Below are positions 23,139 through 30,627 of a stretch of DNA of 36,698 nt, piece after piece. The notes beneath the pieces are model-generated. The model was not told the origin of the DNA, did not search any database, and was given only the letters and a program-made list of their open reading frames with translations. Each line of letters starts with the position of its first letter. Within the stretch, counting starts at the first letter, position 1. This DNA comes from Bacillota bacterium (lineage in GTDB: Bacteria > Bacillota > Clostridia > Christensenellales > CAG-138), in contig JAEWCL010000016.1 of NCBI GenBank assembly GCA_023390655.1, forward strand, positions 1 through 36,698, in the 5' to 3' direction. A program made the position numbers and the translations under genes.

Positions 23139-23882
23139 CTATGCCTTTTTCCTGCGCTGCCAGAGGGCGACGGCGTTTTTTTCAATTTCTGTGCGCGGCA
23201 GGCGCGTCGCGTCCAGGTTGTTGTAGCCGATTTCAAGCGCGCCCTGGTTGAGCCCTTCAATCACGGCGTCGGCAAACAGGTTGACGTCCACGCCGAAGGT
23301 ATGCAGGCCCGGCCCGCCAAGGTCCGTATTGACAGCGGGCGGAATGACTTCAATGACGTTTAAGCCCGTATGCTCAAGCTGCTTGCGGAGGCTGAAGGTA
23401 AACGAATGCGCGCCCGCCTTGGTCGCGCCATAGACAGGCACCCAGATGGGCGGCAGGAACGCCAGCTCCGACGAAACGTTAAGTATGGCGGGATTGGGCT
23501 GCTTCAATAAGTGCGCGGTAAACAGCCGTGAGAGGTGGATGGGTGCTTCGAGATTGATGGCAAGCTCTTCCTTAATTTCCGGCCAGCCGATCTCAGCGTC
23601 CATTAAATCCATCCGGCGCTGAATGCCCGCGTTGTTGATGAGTACGTTTAGCTCCGGGAAACGCCCAACCGCCTGTTCATACAGGGCCGTGCGCTCCGCT
23701 TCCTGCGCGACGTCACATTGGATAAAGTCCGCACCAAGCGCCGCGGCGGCGGCGGAGAGCCTGTGGGCATCCCTGCCGCAGATGATCACGCGGTTGCCAA
23801 GCGAAACAAAACGCTGCGCCAAAGCAAAGCCGATTCCGTTGGACCCGCCGGTGATGAGTATGGTGTTTCCGTTCATCTTCAT
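23139..23882 (-). CDS. Short-chain dehydrogenase/reductase (DltE-like)
   Basis: A 247-residue classical SDR. The Rossmann motif T-G-G-S-N-G-I-G lies at about 10-17, N-N-A-G at about 86-89, and the catalytic set Ser (N-V-S-S-E) with Y-G-A-T-K at about 150. R/D residues after the second strand (C-G-R-D) favour NADP(H). The overall pattern (F-x-Q-C-D-V, P-P-x-V-x-T-D-L) resembles DltE/YdfG-like oxidoreductases; the substrate cannot be told. The start at 23882 follows AAAGGGAG at 7 bases. The much longer upstream reading frame is antisense to the neighbour gene and is rejected. Confidence 0.92.
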   Translation of the reverse strand: MKMNGNTILITGGSNGIGFALAQRFVSLGNRVIICGRDAHRLSAAAAALGADFIQCDVAQEAERTALYEQAVGRFPELNVLINNAGIQRRMDLMDAEIGWPEIKEELAINLEAPIHLSRLFTAHLLKQPNPAILNVSSELAFLPPIWVPVYGATKAGAHSFTFSLRKQLEHTGLNVIEVIPPAVNTDLGGPGLHTFGVDVNLFADAVIEGLNQGALEIGYNNLDATRLPRTEIEKNAVALWQRRKKA

Positions 23883-24050
23883 AACAACACTCCCTTTCGC
23901 AACCATTATAGGGCAATCCGGATATGCTTTCATAGCACAATTTTCGAAGCGAAGCGGACGCTGTAGAAAGGGAGGTATCCCGCGTGGTAAAATAAGGCGA
24001 CGAAGCGCATCAGCAGGCTTCGGGCGATTGTCACGCAGGAAGGGAGCGCC

Positions 24051-24935
24051 ATGCAGCTGATACCCGCGAAAAGCATTGTGTCGAAAACCAAGCATCCGGA
24101 CGCTTGGTTTGGCACGGATTACAATATGAATATTTACCGCGGCTGTTCCCATGGTTGCATCTACTGTGACAGCAGGAGCGAATGCTATGGGAATCCCGAC
24201 TTTGATACGGTGAAGGTAAAAGAGGATGCGCTGCGGATCATTCGGGAGGAACTGCAACGAAAAAGCACGCGCGGCGTGATCGCCACAGGCGCCATGAGCG
24301 ACCCGTATAACCCGCTGGAACAAACGCTTTGCCTCACGCGCGGGGCACTGGAGTTGATCGCAAGGTTTGGGTTTGGCGTTGCCATCGATACCAAGGGCAT
24401 GCTGGTCGCGCGGGATGTGGACGCGCTGCAGGAAATCAAAAAGCAGGCGGCGGTGCTTGTAAAAATGACGATCACAACGGCGGATGCAGCGTTGTGTAGC
24501 AACATTGAACCGCATGCCGCAAGTCCGAAGGAACGCTTTGCGGCAATCCGCACGCTTTCAGACGGCGGCATTTTTTCCGGTGTACTGATGACGCCGGTCC
24601 TGCCGTTTCTCAACGATACGGAGGAGAACGTCCGGGAGATCATCACAAGGGCCGCGGACGCGGGCGCAAAGTTCCTGTACCCGGCTATGGGCGTGACGCT
24701 GCGCGCAGGCAACCGGGAATATTTTTATGAGAAGCTTGATGCGCACTTTCCCGGCGTGAAACAGCAATACATGCAGACGTACGGCACACAATATATGTGT
24801 ACAAGCCCAAATGCCAAACGGCTGTGGGAAACAGTTGCGGTCCAATGCGGGCGGCTGGGGCTGCGCTATGAGATGCAGGATATCATCGCAGCATACAAGG
24901 CGGAGCAAGGCCAGCGGCAGATCAGCCTGTTTTAG
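24051..24935 (+). CDS. SPL-family radical SAM protein
   Basis: A 294-residue radical SAM protein of the spore photoproduct lyase-like group. The cluster motif is C32-x3-C36-x2-C39 (R-G-C-S-H-G-C-I-Y-C), with a TIM-barrel-like body: T-G-A-M-S-D-P-Y-N-P-L-E, T-K-G and M-T-P-V-L-P-F-L-N-D. It lacks the extra N-terminal part and the conserved Cys region of true SplB, so DNA photolesion repair is not certain. AAGGGAG is 4 bases from the ATG. Monocistronic; faces the radical SAM gene at 25006 across a shared terminator. Confidence 0.9.
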   Translation: MQLIPAKSIVSKTKHPDAWFGTDYNMNIYRGCSHGCIYCDSRSECYGNPDFDTVKVKEDALRIIREELQRKSTRGVIATGAMSDPYNPLEQTLCLTRGALELIARFGFGVAIDTKGMLVARDVDALQEIKKQAAVLVKMTITTADAALCSNIEPHAASPKERFAAIRTLSDGGIFSGVLMTPVLPFLNDTEENVREIITRAADAGAKFLYPAMGVTLRAGNREYFYEKLDAHFPGVKQQYMQTYGTQYMCTSPNAKRLWETVAVQCGRLGLRYEMQDIIAAYKAEQGQRQISLF

Positions 24936-24948
24936 TGGGTAGGAGCAG

Positions 24949-24983
24949 AAAAAACGACGCCCGGGCAGTGTGCCCGGACGTTT
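24949..24983. terminator. Terminator between convergent radical SAM genes
   Basis: CCGGGCA/TGCCCGG stem with flanking pairing; six Ts follow on the minus strand and a shorter T-run on the plus strand, so it can serve both genes. Confidence 0.8.
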
Positions 24984-25005
24984 CCATAATCGTTGCCGTT
25001 TGGCG

Positions 25006-26100
25006 CTATACCTGCGCGGCCAGAAGCTCACGGACTTTGCTTTCCTGCTCAAACAGCGCGCAGCCGCCTGTATGTTCTCCACCCACCAGATGGGTTTCCT
25101 GCAGGCGGCGGAAGAACGGGGAATTGAGCGCTTCCAGAAGCGTACACTCCTTGAGGCTCCGATCGGAATAAGGGGAGAAGGGGCAGGGTTCCGCGCCGCC
25201 ATAGGGGTTGATGTGGAAAAAGCCGCGGCCGGAGGCAAGGCATCCCCCTAAAAACTTTTCGTCGCCCGGAAAGGAAAGAAATACAAAGCCGGGGTAGCCG
25301 GGGCGCAGCGCGTTGAGCCGCTCTTCGAGATAGGCGGTTTCCTCCGGCGTGAGCGCGAGGTGCCGCGTACCCTCTGCAACAGGCACATATTCCACATAAA
25401 AGATGAGCCTGCACCCATAGCCTTTGAGCGTTGTAAGGAATGCGTCCGAGGTCAATTCCTGTACGTTCTCGCGCGTTACCGTTAAGGAGACGCCAAAGAG
25501 GATGCCGCGCTCTTTGAGCTTCCCCATAGTCTCTTGCAGCCGCGCATACATGCCTGCGCCGCGGCGCGCATCCGTGCGCGTGCTGCCGCCCTCCATGCTC
25601 AACACCGGCACAAGGTTGCGGTGCGCATGGAACAGGGAGAGATATTGTTCATGGAACAGCGTGCCGTTGGTGAATACGGGAAAGAGGATGCTTTCTGCCT
25701 TTGCGGCTTCTTCCAATACCTCCGGTCGCAGCATCGGTTCGCCGCCCGCAAGCAGGTTGAATGAAACTCCAAGCTCTGCGGCCTGACGGAAGATGCCGCC
25801 CCATTCTTCGGCTGTCAGCAGCGGCTGTCTTAAAGTATCCGCACAGGTGCCGTTTGCGCGGGCATAGCAGCCTGCGCATGTCAGGTTGCAGCTTTGCGTG
25901 ATGCTGGAGATCAAAAATGCGGGGATGTGTCTGCCTGCTGCCTCCTGTTTGAGCCGCTTTTGCCCGTTTTTTTTGCTGTAGTTCATCAGCTTGAGAAGAT
26001 ACGCGGTTTCACGCGGGTTGCGTACGGTTTCACTGAGTACGTCTTTGACGATACGTGTGATGCTGCCGTTCATGTATCGGGTCAGCTCTGCACCTGTCAT
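25006..26100 (-). CDS. Radical SAM protein with C-terminal Cys-rich (SPASM/twitch-like) region
   Basis: A 364-residue protein. The cluster motif C71-x3-C75-x2-C78 (S-C-N-L-T-C-A-G-C-Y) follows an N-terminal helical part; G-G-E-P is in place (N-L-L-A-G-G-E-P). The C-terminal third has Cys at about 287, 306, 319 and 347 (GGC, EPC, KEC, GGC), suggesting an auxiliary Fe-S cluster as in SPASM or twitch domains of peptide-modifying enzymes. No small precursor peptide is seen nearby, so the substrate is unknown. The start at 26100 follows TTGGAG; it lies 16 bases after the PPD1 membrane protein gene, so both belong to one operon with padR. Confidence 0.85.
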   Translation of the reverse strand: MTGAELTRYMNGSITRIVKDVLSETVRNPRETAYLLKLMNYSKKNGQKRLKQEAAGRHIPAFLISSITQSCNLTCAGCYARANGTCADTLRQPLLTAEEWGGIFRQAAELGVSFNLLAGGEPMLRPEVLEEAAKAESILFPVFTNGTLFHEQYLSLFHAHRNLVPVLSMEGGSTRTDARRGAGMYARLQETMGKLKERGILFGVSLTVTRENVQELTSDAFLTTLKGYGCRLIFYVEYVPVAEGTRHLALTPEETAYLEERLNALRPGYPGFVFLSFPGDEKFLGGCLASGRGFFHINPYGGAEPCPFSPYSDRSLKECTLLEALNSPFFRRLQETHLVGGEHTGGCALFEQESKVRELLAAQV

Positions 26101-26116
26101 AACAAACTCCAATCTA

Positions 26117-27076
26117 TCATTTATGGGAAGCGTCTTTATCATGCAGGGTGGTATAGACGCTGCTGAAGATGCCAAAGAGCAGGCCGACAATGGGGAATAT
26201 GATCCACGCGATGTCCCACATTTGGTAAACAAACCCCAGGAACAGGAACAGTGCGACCGCAAGCGGCCAGACGACGGACGCAACCGCGCCCACCACCTTG
26301 TTTTCCTTGGCTTTGACAGGCGTATAGTCTTCAATTTTCAACAGCTTCTGGTAGGAAGACCGGGGCATGCTGCCGCGGATAAGGATATACACCCCGCAGG
26401 CAACAAGGAACAGCATCAGCGGCACGCCGAAAGTCTCCGAGCCCAGCGCAGTCATCACAAACAGCGGAACAGGGCTGATGACGCACAGGCATACGCCGAA
26501 GATCACGCTCTTCATATAGGTATCGCGTAGCGCGGCATATCCCGCCTGCAGCCTTGCACGGGAGGAGGCGGAGAACAGCATGCCCGTTTCCAATGCTTTA
26601 TAGGGCTCCATCCGCATGCCGCCGTAGATGAGCAGGCCGACGCCGAACACAATGCTCAAAAACATCGGGATCAGCGCAAGCGTGCTTGCGTTTGGCCCCA
26701 TATCCCATGCGCCTGTTTCAGACAGTTCATTGAAAAATACGAGCAGTGCAGGCCCGAGGATGCAGAAAAATGTCCCCAGCGATACATTGCGCGCAGCCTG
26801 CTTGGAAGCCGCAAGATAACCGTCAATTTCACCATCCTCCGCTTCCGGCAGCGCATGCTCATCGCGCTGGATATTGAGCTCCATTAAAAGCTCGTCGATA
26901 TTGCCGAACTGGGAAATGACGATGCCGACGGCTTCGTTTTCCGTTTTTCCGGCGGCTTTTAGTTCCCGATAGTGCTCCTCCATATTGGAGAGCAGTTCCA
27001 GTTTCAATTGCGCCACCCGCTGGGTGCGCGGAAGCCCGTTGAACAGATTATCCAAATAACTGCGTATGGTATCCAT
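26117..27076 (-). CDS. Membrane protein with permease-prefix (PPD1-like) domain
   Basis: A 319-residue protein. Residues 1-70 form a soluble helical domain (Y-L-D-N-L-F-N-G-L-P, E-L-L-S-N-M-E-E-H-Y, E-A-V-x-x-x-x-x-Q-F-G) typical of the permease prefix domain/DUF1700 group, whose genes commonly follow padR regulators. About six membrane segments follow (99-117, 132-153, 188-210, 217-235, 262-282, 288-308). Its ATG is 10 bases past the padR stop, with the ribosome binding site over that stop. Such PadR/PPD pairs often sense envelope or antibiotic stress; no transporter ATPase is present here. Confidence 0.82.
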   Translation of the reverse strand: MDTIRSYLDNLFNGLPRTQRVAQLKLELLSNMEEHYRELKAAGKTENEAVGIVISQFGNIDELLMELNIQRDEHALPEAEDGEIDGYLAASKQAARNVSLGTFFCILGPALLVFFNELSETGAWDMGPNASTLALIPMFLSIVFGVGLLIYGGMRMEPYKALETGMLFSASSRARLQAGYAALRDTYMKSVIFGVCLCVISPVPLFVMTALGSETFGVPLMLFLVACGVYILIRGSMPRSSYQKLLKIEDYTPVKAKENKVVGAVASVVWPLAVALFLFLGFVYQMWDIAWIIFPIVGLLFGIFSSVYTTLHDKDASHK

Positions 27077-27086
27077 TGTGATGTCC

Positions 27087-27410
27087 TTACCCTTTCACAA
27101 ATTTGTTGATTACTTCTTTGGTGGTTTCCCACTCTTTGCATTTTTCTTCATAGTACGCGCGGCCTTCTGGCGTAATGCGGTAATAGGTGCGCCGTTTTCC
27201 AAACGTTTCTTCCCCAAAGTAGGAGACGATATATCTGTTTCGCTCCAGGCGTTCAAATGCCGAATAGAGCGTTGTTTCCTTAATGATGTATGCGTCATTG
27301 GTGCGTTCGCGTATGGTGCGGGAAAGTTCATACCCGTAGGACGGCGCATCCAGCAGCAAACACAACAATATGGTGTCGTTATAGCCGCGTATGACGTCGC
27401 TGCTGATCAA
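27087..27410 (-). CDS. PadR-family transcriptional regulator
   Basis: A 107-residue winged-helix protein with Y-G-Y-E-L, E-T-T-L-Y-S-A-F-E-R-L-E, and the wing K-R-R-T-Y-Y-R-I-T-P-E-G. A TTG start at 27410 is preferred, since AAAGGAGGGG lies at the right distance; an upstream start at 27443 would place the binding site inside the gene. It is first in the operon with the PPD1 protein and a radical SAM enzyme, and probably represses this operon via the repeats at 27452-27505. Confidence 0.93.
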   Translation of the reverse strand: MISSDVIRGYNDTILLCLLLDAPSYGYELSRTIRERTNDAYIIKETTLYSAFERLERNRYIVSYFGEETFGKRRTYYRITPEGRAYYEEKCKEWETTKEVINKFVKG

Positions 27411-27451
27411 ATCGTTCCCCTCCTTTCTCCGACGCTCAGTCACAGAATACT

Positions 27452-27505
27452 ACGACTGTCGTGGTATATAAACGATAACACGATTACTACGACAGGTCAA
27501 GTAAT
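27452..27505 (-). promoter_or_regulatory. Promoter and probable PadR operator
   Basis: On the minus strand TTGACC and TATCGT are separated by 17 bases. Two copies of GTCGTAGTA(A/T)T flank and overlap it: one within the inverted repeat ACGAC-T-GTCGT (27452-27462), the other within ATTACT ... AGTAAT (27483-27505), which covers the -35 box. The placement fits autorepression. Confidence 0.6.
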
Positions 27506-27541
27506 GTTTTCAAAAAATGGATATTCGCGTTTTCGGGCATC

Positions 27542-27568
27542 AAAAAACGCCCAATATGACTTGGGCGT
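27542..27568 (-). terminator. Terminator pointing to the minus strand
   Basis: ACGCCCAA/TTGGGCGT stem with a 6-base loop followed by TTTTTT on the minus strand. It probably ends transcripts from 27628-28566. Confidence 0.75.
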
Positions 27569-27627
27569 ATTCATATAGCAAGTAAATGCCTATTATGCTC
27601 ATAACCAGCAAATCAAAGTAACTTCGC

Positions 27628-27774
27628 TTATTTATCTGCGGAATTGTCTGAATTATCTTTTGAGCGGCGTCTATACAACATTCCCAAACAAAGAAATGTA
27701 ACAGATAGTCCTATGTAAACCGCACACATTGGGATATTTGAGCTTAGAGCATTTATCACAGCGCTTGCCGCCAT
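27628..27774 (-). CDS. Possible small membrane protein or tail fragment
   Basis: A 48-residue reading frame starting MAASAVINAL with one hydrophobic segment (about 16-33) and a basic, polar tail (YRRRSKDNSDNSADK), like the C-terminal anchor of a surface protein. There is no ribosome binding site, and the sequence upstream in this frame has a stop. It may be the surviving end of a gene broken when the adjacent duplication formed. A strong terminator follows. Confidence 0.3.
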   Translation of the reverse strand: MAASAVINALSSNIPMCAVYIGLSVTFLCLGMLYRRRSKDNSDNSADK

Positions 27775-27915
27775 AATATGGTGCCATATAATTTTGCGTC
27801 ATAGGCATCCGTGGCCTTTGTATCTTCTGCGACTCTCATCCGCATATTCCTATACTCATTAGCATAGAGCAGGAGTGCCCTATACACTAATTGAATATCT
27901 AAAAACTGAGCATTC

Positions 27916-28566
27916 TTAACGGCTTGTTTTGCCTTGCTGGTTCGTCCTGAGCTTTTGATAAAGCTCGTAGGACTCATAGATGTTTACTCTCAAAAAAGCG
28001 GATTGTTTCCGTATAGGAAAGTTGTCTTCATTATAAGTTGTATGACTACGGGAGGAATAGGACACCGTGCAATATCCCCCTGAAAGATGGGCGTCCCACC
28101 CAAATGAAGTTTTGCCATCTGGAAGCTCTTTTTCGAGGAACGCCCGATAAACGTCTTCTTCATTCTCGAAACCGCCGTAAAGCAGCGTAGCGAACACGAT
28201 TTGCTGCTTCCAGTCCTCCCACTCAATTTGATCCGAAACAACCCTCTGATCAAATGTTGTCGATAACATCCGTTCGCCTTCATAATTCATAGAGGAAATA
28301 CCTGCGAGAAACACGCTATTGCTGGTGCCGTCATAAGTTTCAGTTGGGCTGCGAACTACATAAAGTATATGTCCTTCTGTATACGAAGTCGTTTCTGATT
28401 CGGAAATAATCCCCGGCAGCCCGGATTTTTCCAGCGTAGCGGTAATCACTTCCTTCTCTAATGGAAAAGCAGTTTGAAACCGTTCGTCTTTTTTACAGTC
28501 GGTCAGAGAGTAGAGTAGTATACCAAGCACGCAAACCGCAAGAAATAAATATATCAATCGCTTCAA
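27916..28566 (-). CDS. Putative lipoprotein of the repeated cassette, copy A (altered C terminus)
   Basis: A 216-residue paralogue of the proteins at 29287, 30628 and 33726. It has an N-terminal hydrophobic signal and a Cys at about 24, but the lipobox is L-T-D-C rather than the L-A-G-C of copy C, so lipidation is doubtful. The shared core holds S-G-L-P-G-I-I-S-E-S-E-T-T-S, then W-E-D-W-K-Q-Q-I-V-F-A-T-L-L-Y-G-G-F and the W-D-A ... G-G-Y-C strand. After Y-Q-K-L the sequence departs from copies B and C, which end in K-A-L-E-G-S-P-T-E-S-P-N; the junction is near 27949. TTG start with GAGGTGA before it, conserved in copy C. The function is unknown. Confidence 0.65.
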   Translation of the reverse strand: MKRLIYLFLAVCVLGILLYSLTDCKKDERFQTAFPLEKEVITATLEKSGLPGIISESETTSYTEGHILYVVRSPTETYDGTSNSVFLAGISSMNYEGERMLSTTFDQRVVSDQIEWEDWKQQIVFATLLYGGFENEEDVYRAFLEKELPDGKTSFGWDAHLSGGYCTVSYSSRSHTTYNEDNFPIRKQSAFLRVNIYESYELYQKLRTNQQGKTSR

Positions 28567-29066
28567 ACAATCACCTCACAATGATCTTCATTTTTAGCCG
28601 TGAGCAAAACCTGATAAACACAGTGCAATCAAAGGTTTTGCGTCAGGGCAACATGCAATTGTTACTACGAAAAAATAGAAACAGCCAGCCCGCAATGGTA
28701 TATTGTTACGGCAAACCACACCGAAAGGGGCTGACCGTTATCTTCGCCAGGAAACCATACAGGACATTAACCTGTTCATCTCACAACCCAAGGCCAGGTT
28801 TGACGGGCTGTTTTCATGTTGGACTCACGCCCAATCATCCGCTTGTTTCTGTCCTGCGTTTCGCTCATGGCTGTCTTCATTTATAGCGAGATTGATTCCC
28901 ATTATGCAATTGCGTTAGCTCAGGTTCATATAGGTAGGGTTCTCGTGTAAATCGTAACCCTGCCGCCAGGATTGGCCTGGCCTTGCTAATATATGTACCC
29001 CCACCATCCCATACCCCTACATGGCACGCTACTATCCAATATTTATTAAGGAAAACAGCCGAAGTT
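27949..29066. repeat. Large direct repeat, copy 1 (lipoprotein A, spacer, secreted-protein remnant)
   Basis: The DNA from about 27949 to 29066 is nearly the same, base by base, as 30691-31812, with scattered substitutions and small indels. The repeat spans a whole lipoprotein gene, a 350-base spacer (28567-28916) with no supportable gene, and the end of the secreted-protein gene. It shows a recent segmental duplication. Confidence 0.9.
28917..29066 (-). pseudogene. C-terminal remnant of the secreted Cys-rich protein, copy A
   Basis: The minus strand encodes T-S-A-V-F-L-N-K-Y-W-I-V-A-C-H-V and V-W-D-G-G-G-T-Y-I, nearly the same as the end of the copy C protein, then changes frame (an indel near 28985) before the final P-Y-M-N-L-like end. 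The signal peptide and both C-x-x-C pairs are missing because the first two thirds of the gene are deleted. Downstream is lipoprotein copy A, as in the intact cassettes. Confidence 0.8.
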
Positions 29067-29140
29067 ATTGCTATAAGTTCCGACATTTTAATATGTTCAC
29101 ATTTCATTGATATATTACTATATAATACATAATATTACTG

Positions 29141-29187
29141 CCTGATATCTTTCAAAAGCCGCATGCTTCCTCCACTCGTCTGCTCCA
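29141..29187. repeat. Cassette boundary repeat, copy 1
   Basis: It shares CGCATGCTTCCTCC and CTCGTCTGCTCCA plus the AT-rich flank with 32325-32378. It marks the outer edge of the duplicated unit, so the duplication once included the promoter region of the secreted-protein gene. Confidence 0.7.
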
Positions 29188-29238
29188 AAAAAGCTCTCCG
29201 TCAAAGATGCACCGTTTTTAATCCCCAAAAGAAACCAG

Positions 29239-29259
29239 GGTGGAGCGTAAAGCTCCACC
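29239..29259 (-). terminator. Hairpin after lipoprotein copy B
   Basis: GGTGGAGC/GCTCCACC stem 28 bases past the stop; the minus-strand flank (CTGGTTTCTTTTGG) is T-rich. A sister hairpin lies at 30584-30600. Confidence 0.5.
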
Positions 29260-29286
29260 TCTCCTGAGAACTTTGAGCAAAACCGC

Positions 29287-29976
29287 TTAATTCGGAGACT
29301 CCGTAGGGCTGCCTTCTAATGCCTTTTTTGCATCCTCCATATCTTGTGTGAGCTTTTGATAGACTGTTTTTGACGGATAGAATTCTACCCACAGAATATA
29401 TCGTTGCGCGCCAGGTATATCAGAATCCAGCGAAGTTAGGCTTACCCTGCAATACGCAGCTTGTAGCTGCGCATCCCAACGGATCATTCCCTCGACTTCC
29501 GGTATCTCATTTCCTGAAAAGGCACGATATACTTCTTCCTCATCCCCAAAGCCGCCATAAAGCAGCGTGGCAAAAACAATCTGCTGCTTCCAGTCCTCCC
29601 ATTTAAAGGGCAGCGTTCTGGGATCGACGCCTTTTGAAACGGAATCAGTAGCGAAAGTCGTCAGTAGCAAGCGACCTTCTTCAATGTCTGCGCTTGAAAT
29701 CCCAGCCATCAAAAGCGGATCATTTGTGAAGTCATTTAATTTTTCCGGATTACGCAAAGCATAAGACACATGTCCTTCACGACTTGAAGAAGTCTCAGAT
29801 TCGGAAATAATCCACGACAAGCCAAGCTGTTTCAGTGTATCGTTAACCACTTTTTCGCTTAACGGGAAATCTGGTTGAGGCAATTCTTTTTTTTGACAAC
29901 CTATAAAGCAAATTACACCGAACGCAAGAATTACACAAATTACCCGCTTGAGACCGCCATTTCGCCGCATCAGCAA
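29287..29976 (-). CDS. Putative lipoprotein of the repeated cassette, copy B
   Basis: About 229 residues from a TTG start (227 from the ATG six bases on). A signal peptide ends in the lipobox F-I-G-C followed by QKK. The family core is present: L-S-W-I-I-S-E-S-E-T-S-S, W-E-D-W-K-Q-Q-I-V-F-A-T-L-L-Y-G-G-F-G-D-E-E-E-V-Y-R-A-F and the end K-A-L-E-G-S-P-T-E-S-P-N. It is more diverged from A and C than those are from each other, so it is an older duplicate. It starts 18 bases after the secreted-protein gene copy B. Predicted to sit on the outer membrane face; no known domain. Confidence 0.75.
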   Translation of the reverse strand: MLMRRNGGLKRVICVILAFGVICFIGCQKKELPQPDFPLSEKVVNDTLKQLGLSWIISESETSSSREGHVSYALRNPEKLNDFTNDPLLMAGISSADIEEGRLLLTTFATDSVSKGVDPRTLPFKWEDWKQQIVFATLLYGGFGDEEEVYRAFSGNEIPEVEGMIRWDAQLQAAYCRVSLTSLDSDIPGAQRYILWVEFYPSKTVYQKLTQDMEDAKKALEGSPTESPN

Positions 29977-29993
29977 TCACGCCCCTTCAACAC

Positions 29994-30488
29994 TTACGGC
30001 AGATTCCAATAGCTTTTGCATTCGTGTATTTCATAGCCGCCTTGCATTGTTCGCCCGTCAATTGCCCAATAAACAGTCCCCGAGTAACAGCTTACTCTGT
30101 ACCTAATCTCGTAAGGATTTGGCATTCTATCTTTATACCCGCAGTCTGTGCACTTTGCAACGACATAATATTTAAATGGCTCAAGAAAATCATCAACCAT
30201 TCCATTGTGCGGACATTGCCATATAATGGTGTTGCCGAGATATATCTCTGTGCCTCCTTTAAAATTATTTCCACGACAGTTAGGGCATAGAGACCTCATG
30301 GCAATTGTGTCCAAGATAATAAAACTGTAGGCTTTATTACGATCATATTGTGGAGAATCAATAAACTTTAACATTTCCTCTTCGCTCTCCACAATAATCT
30401 CCACTACTCTAGTTTCCGTTGCTAGTACCGGGGAAGCAAAGGAGAGGCACATAACCAATACAAGGATTAGGCTCGTAATCTTCTTCAT
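29994..30488 (-). CDS. Secreted Cys-rich zinc-ribbon-like protein, copy B
   Basis: A 164-residue protein with a clear signal peptide (MKKITSLILVLVMCLSF, cleavage after about A-S-P-V-L-A). The mature part has a E-I-I-V-E-S-E-E-E strand, F-I-D-S-P-Q-Y-D, Y-S-F-I-I-L, then a Cys set C-P-N-C ... Q-C-P ... C-T-D-C-G-Y with two further Cys near the end (V-S-C, H-E-C). Two C-x-x-C pairs suggest a zinc ribbon, or disulfides after export. AAAGGAGGATATT is a strong ribosome binding site; a second one lies about 50 bases upstream. It forms a two-gene unit with lipoprotein B. No known family. Confidence 0.8.
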   Translation of the reverse strand: MKKITSLILVLVMCLSFASPVLATETRVVEIIVESEEEMLKFIDSPQYDRNKAYSFIILDTIAMRSLCPNCRGNNFKGGTEIYLGNTIIWQCPHNGMVDDFLEPFKYYVVAKCTDCGYKDRMPNPYEIRYRVSCYSGTVYWAIDGRTMQGGYEIHECKSYWNLP

Positions 30489-30568
30489 AATATCCTCCTT
30501 TTGTTAATCGAAGGTAGGGAGCTGTTTCCCACAATTCACCTCCTTGGTAATGTTGTTCCTATAATATA
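30486..30568 (-). promoter_or_regulatory. Leader of cassette B with two ribosome binding sites
   Basis: On the minus strand an AT-rich TATATTATAGG (possible -10 region, 30559-30568) is followed by CCAAGGAGGTGAATTGTG, a 15-codon reading frame (MGNSSLPSINKRRIL) whose TGA overlaps the ATG of the secreted protein, and a second site AAAAGGAGG. The same two-site leader, with a one-base deletion, precedes cassette C (32172-32260). Confidence 0.5.
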
Positions 30569-30583
30569 GATGGAATTATTGAT

Positions 30584-30600
30584 GTGGAGCGTAGCTCCAC
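30584..30600 (-). terminator. Hairpin after lipoprotein copy C
   Basis: GTGGAGC/GCTCCAC with a 3-base loop, the counterpart of 29239-29259; no clear T-run, so termination is uncertain. Confidence 0.35.
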
Positions 30601-30627
30601 CCTCCTGAGAACTTTGAGCAAAACCGC

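Noticed and set aside
23883..24515. N-terminal extension of the SDR reading frame
   Set aside because: It is antisense to the SPL-like radical SAM gene, and a proper start with AAAGGGAG exists at 23882.
24051..24935. Spore photoproduct lyase (splB) as an exact call
   Set aside because: The radical SAM motif and SPL-like body fit, but features needed to separate true SplB from the wider family were not seen, so only the family name is given.
26101..26334. N-terminal extension of the radical SAM frame at 25006
   Set aside because: It overlaps the end of the PPD1 membrane protein gene in another frame; the ATG at 26100 has its own ribosome binding site.
27756..27977. Minus-strand frame of 73 codons overlapping the end of lipoprotein copy A
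   Set aside because: It continues the duplication junction in another frame; no ribosome binding site and no family content.
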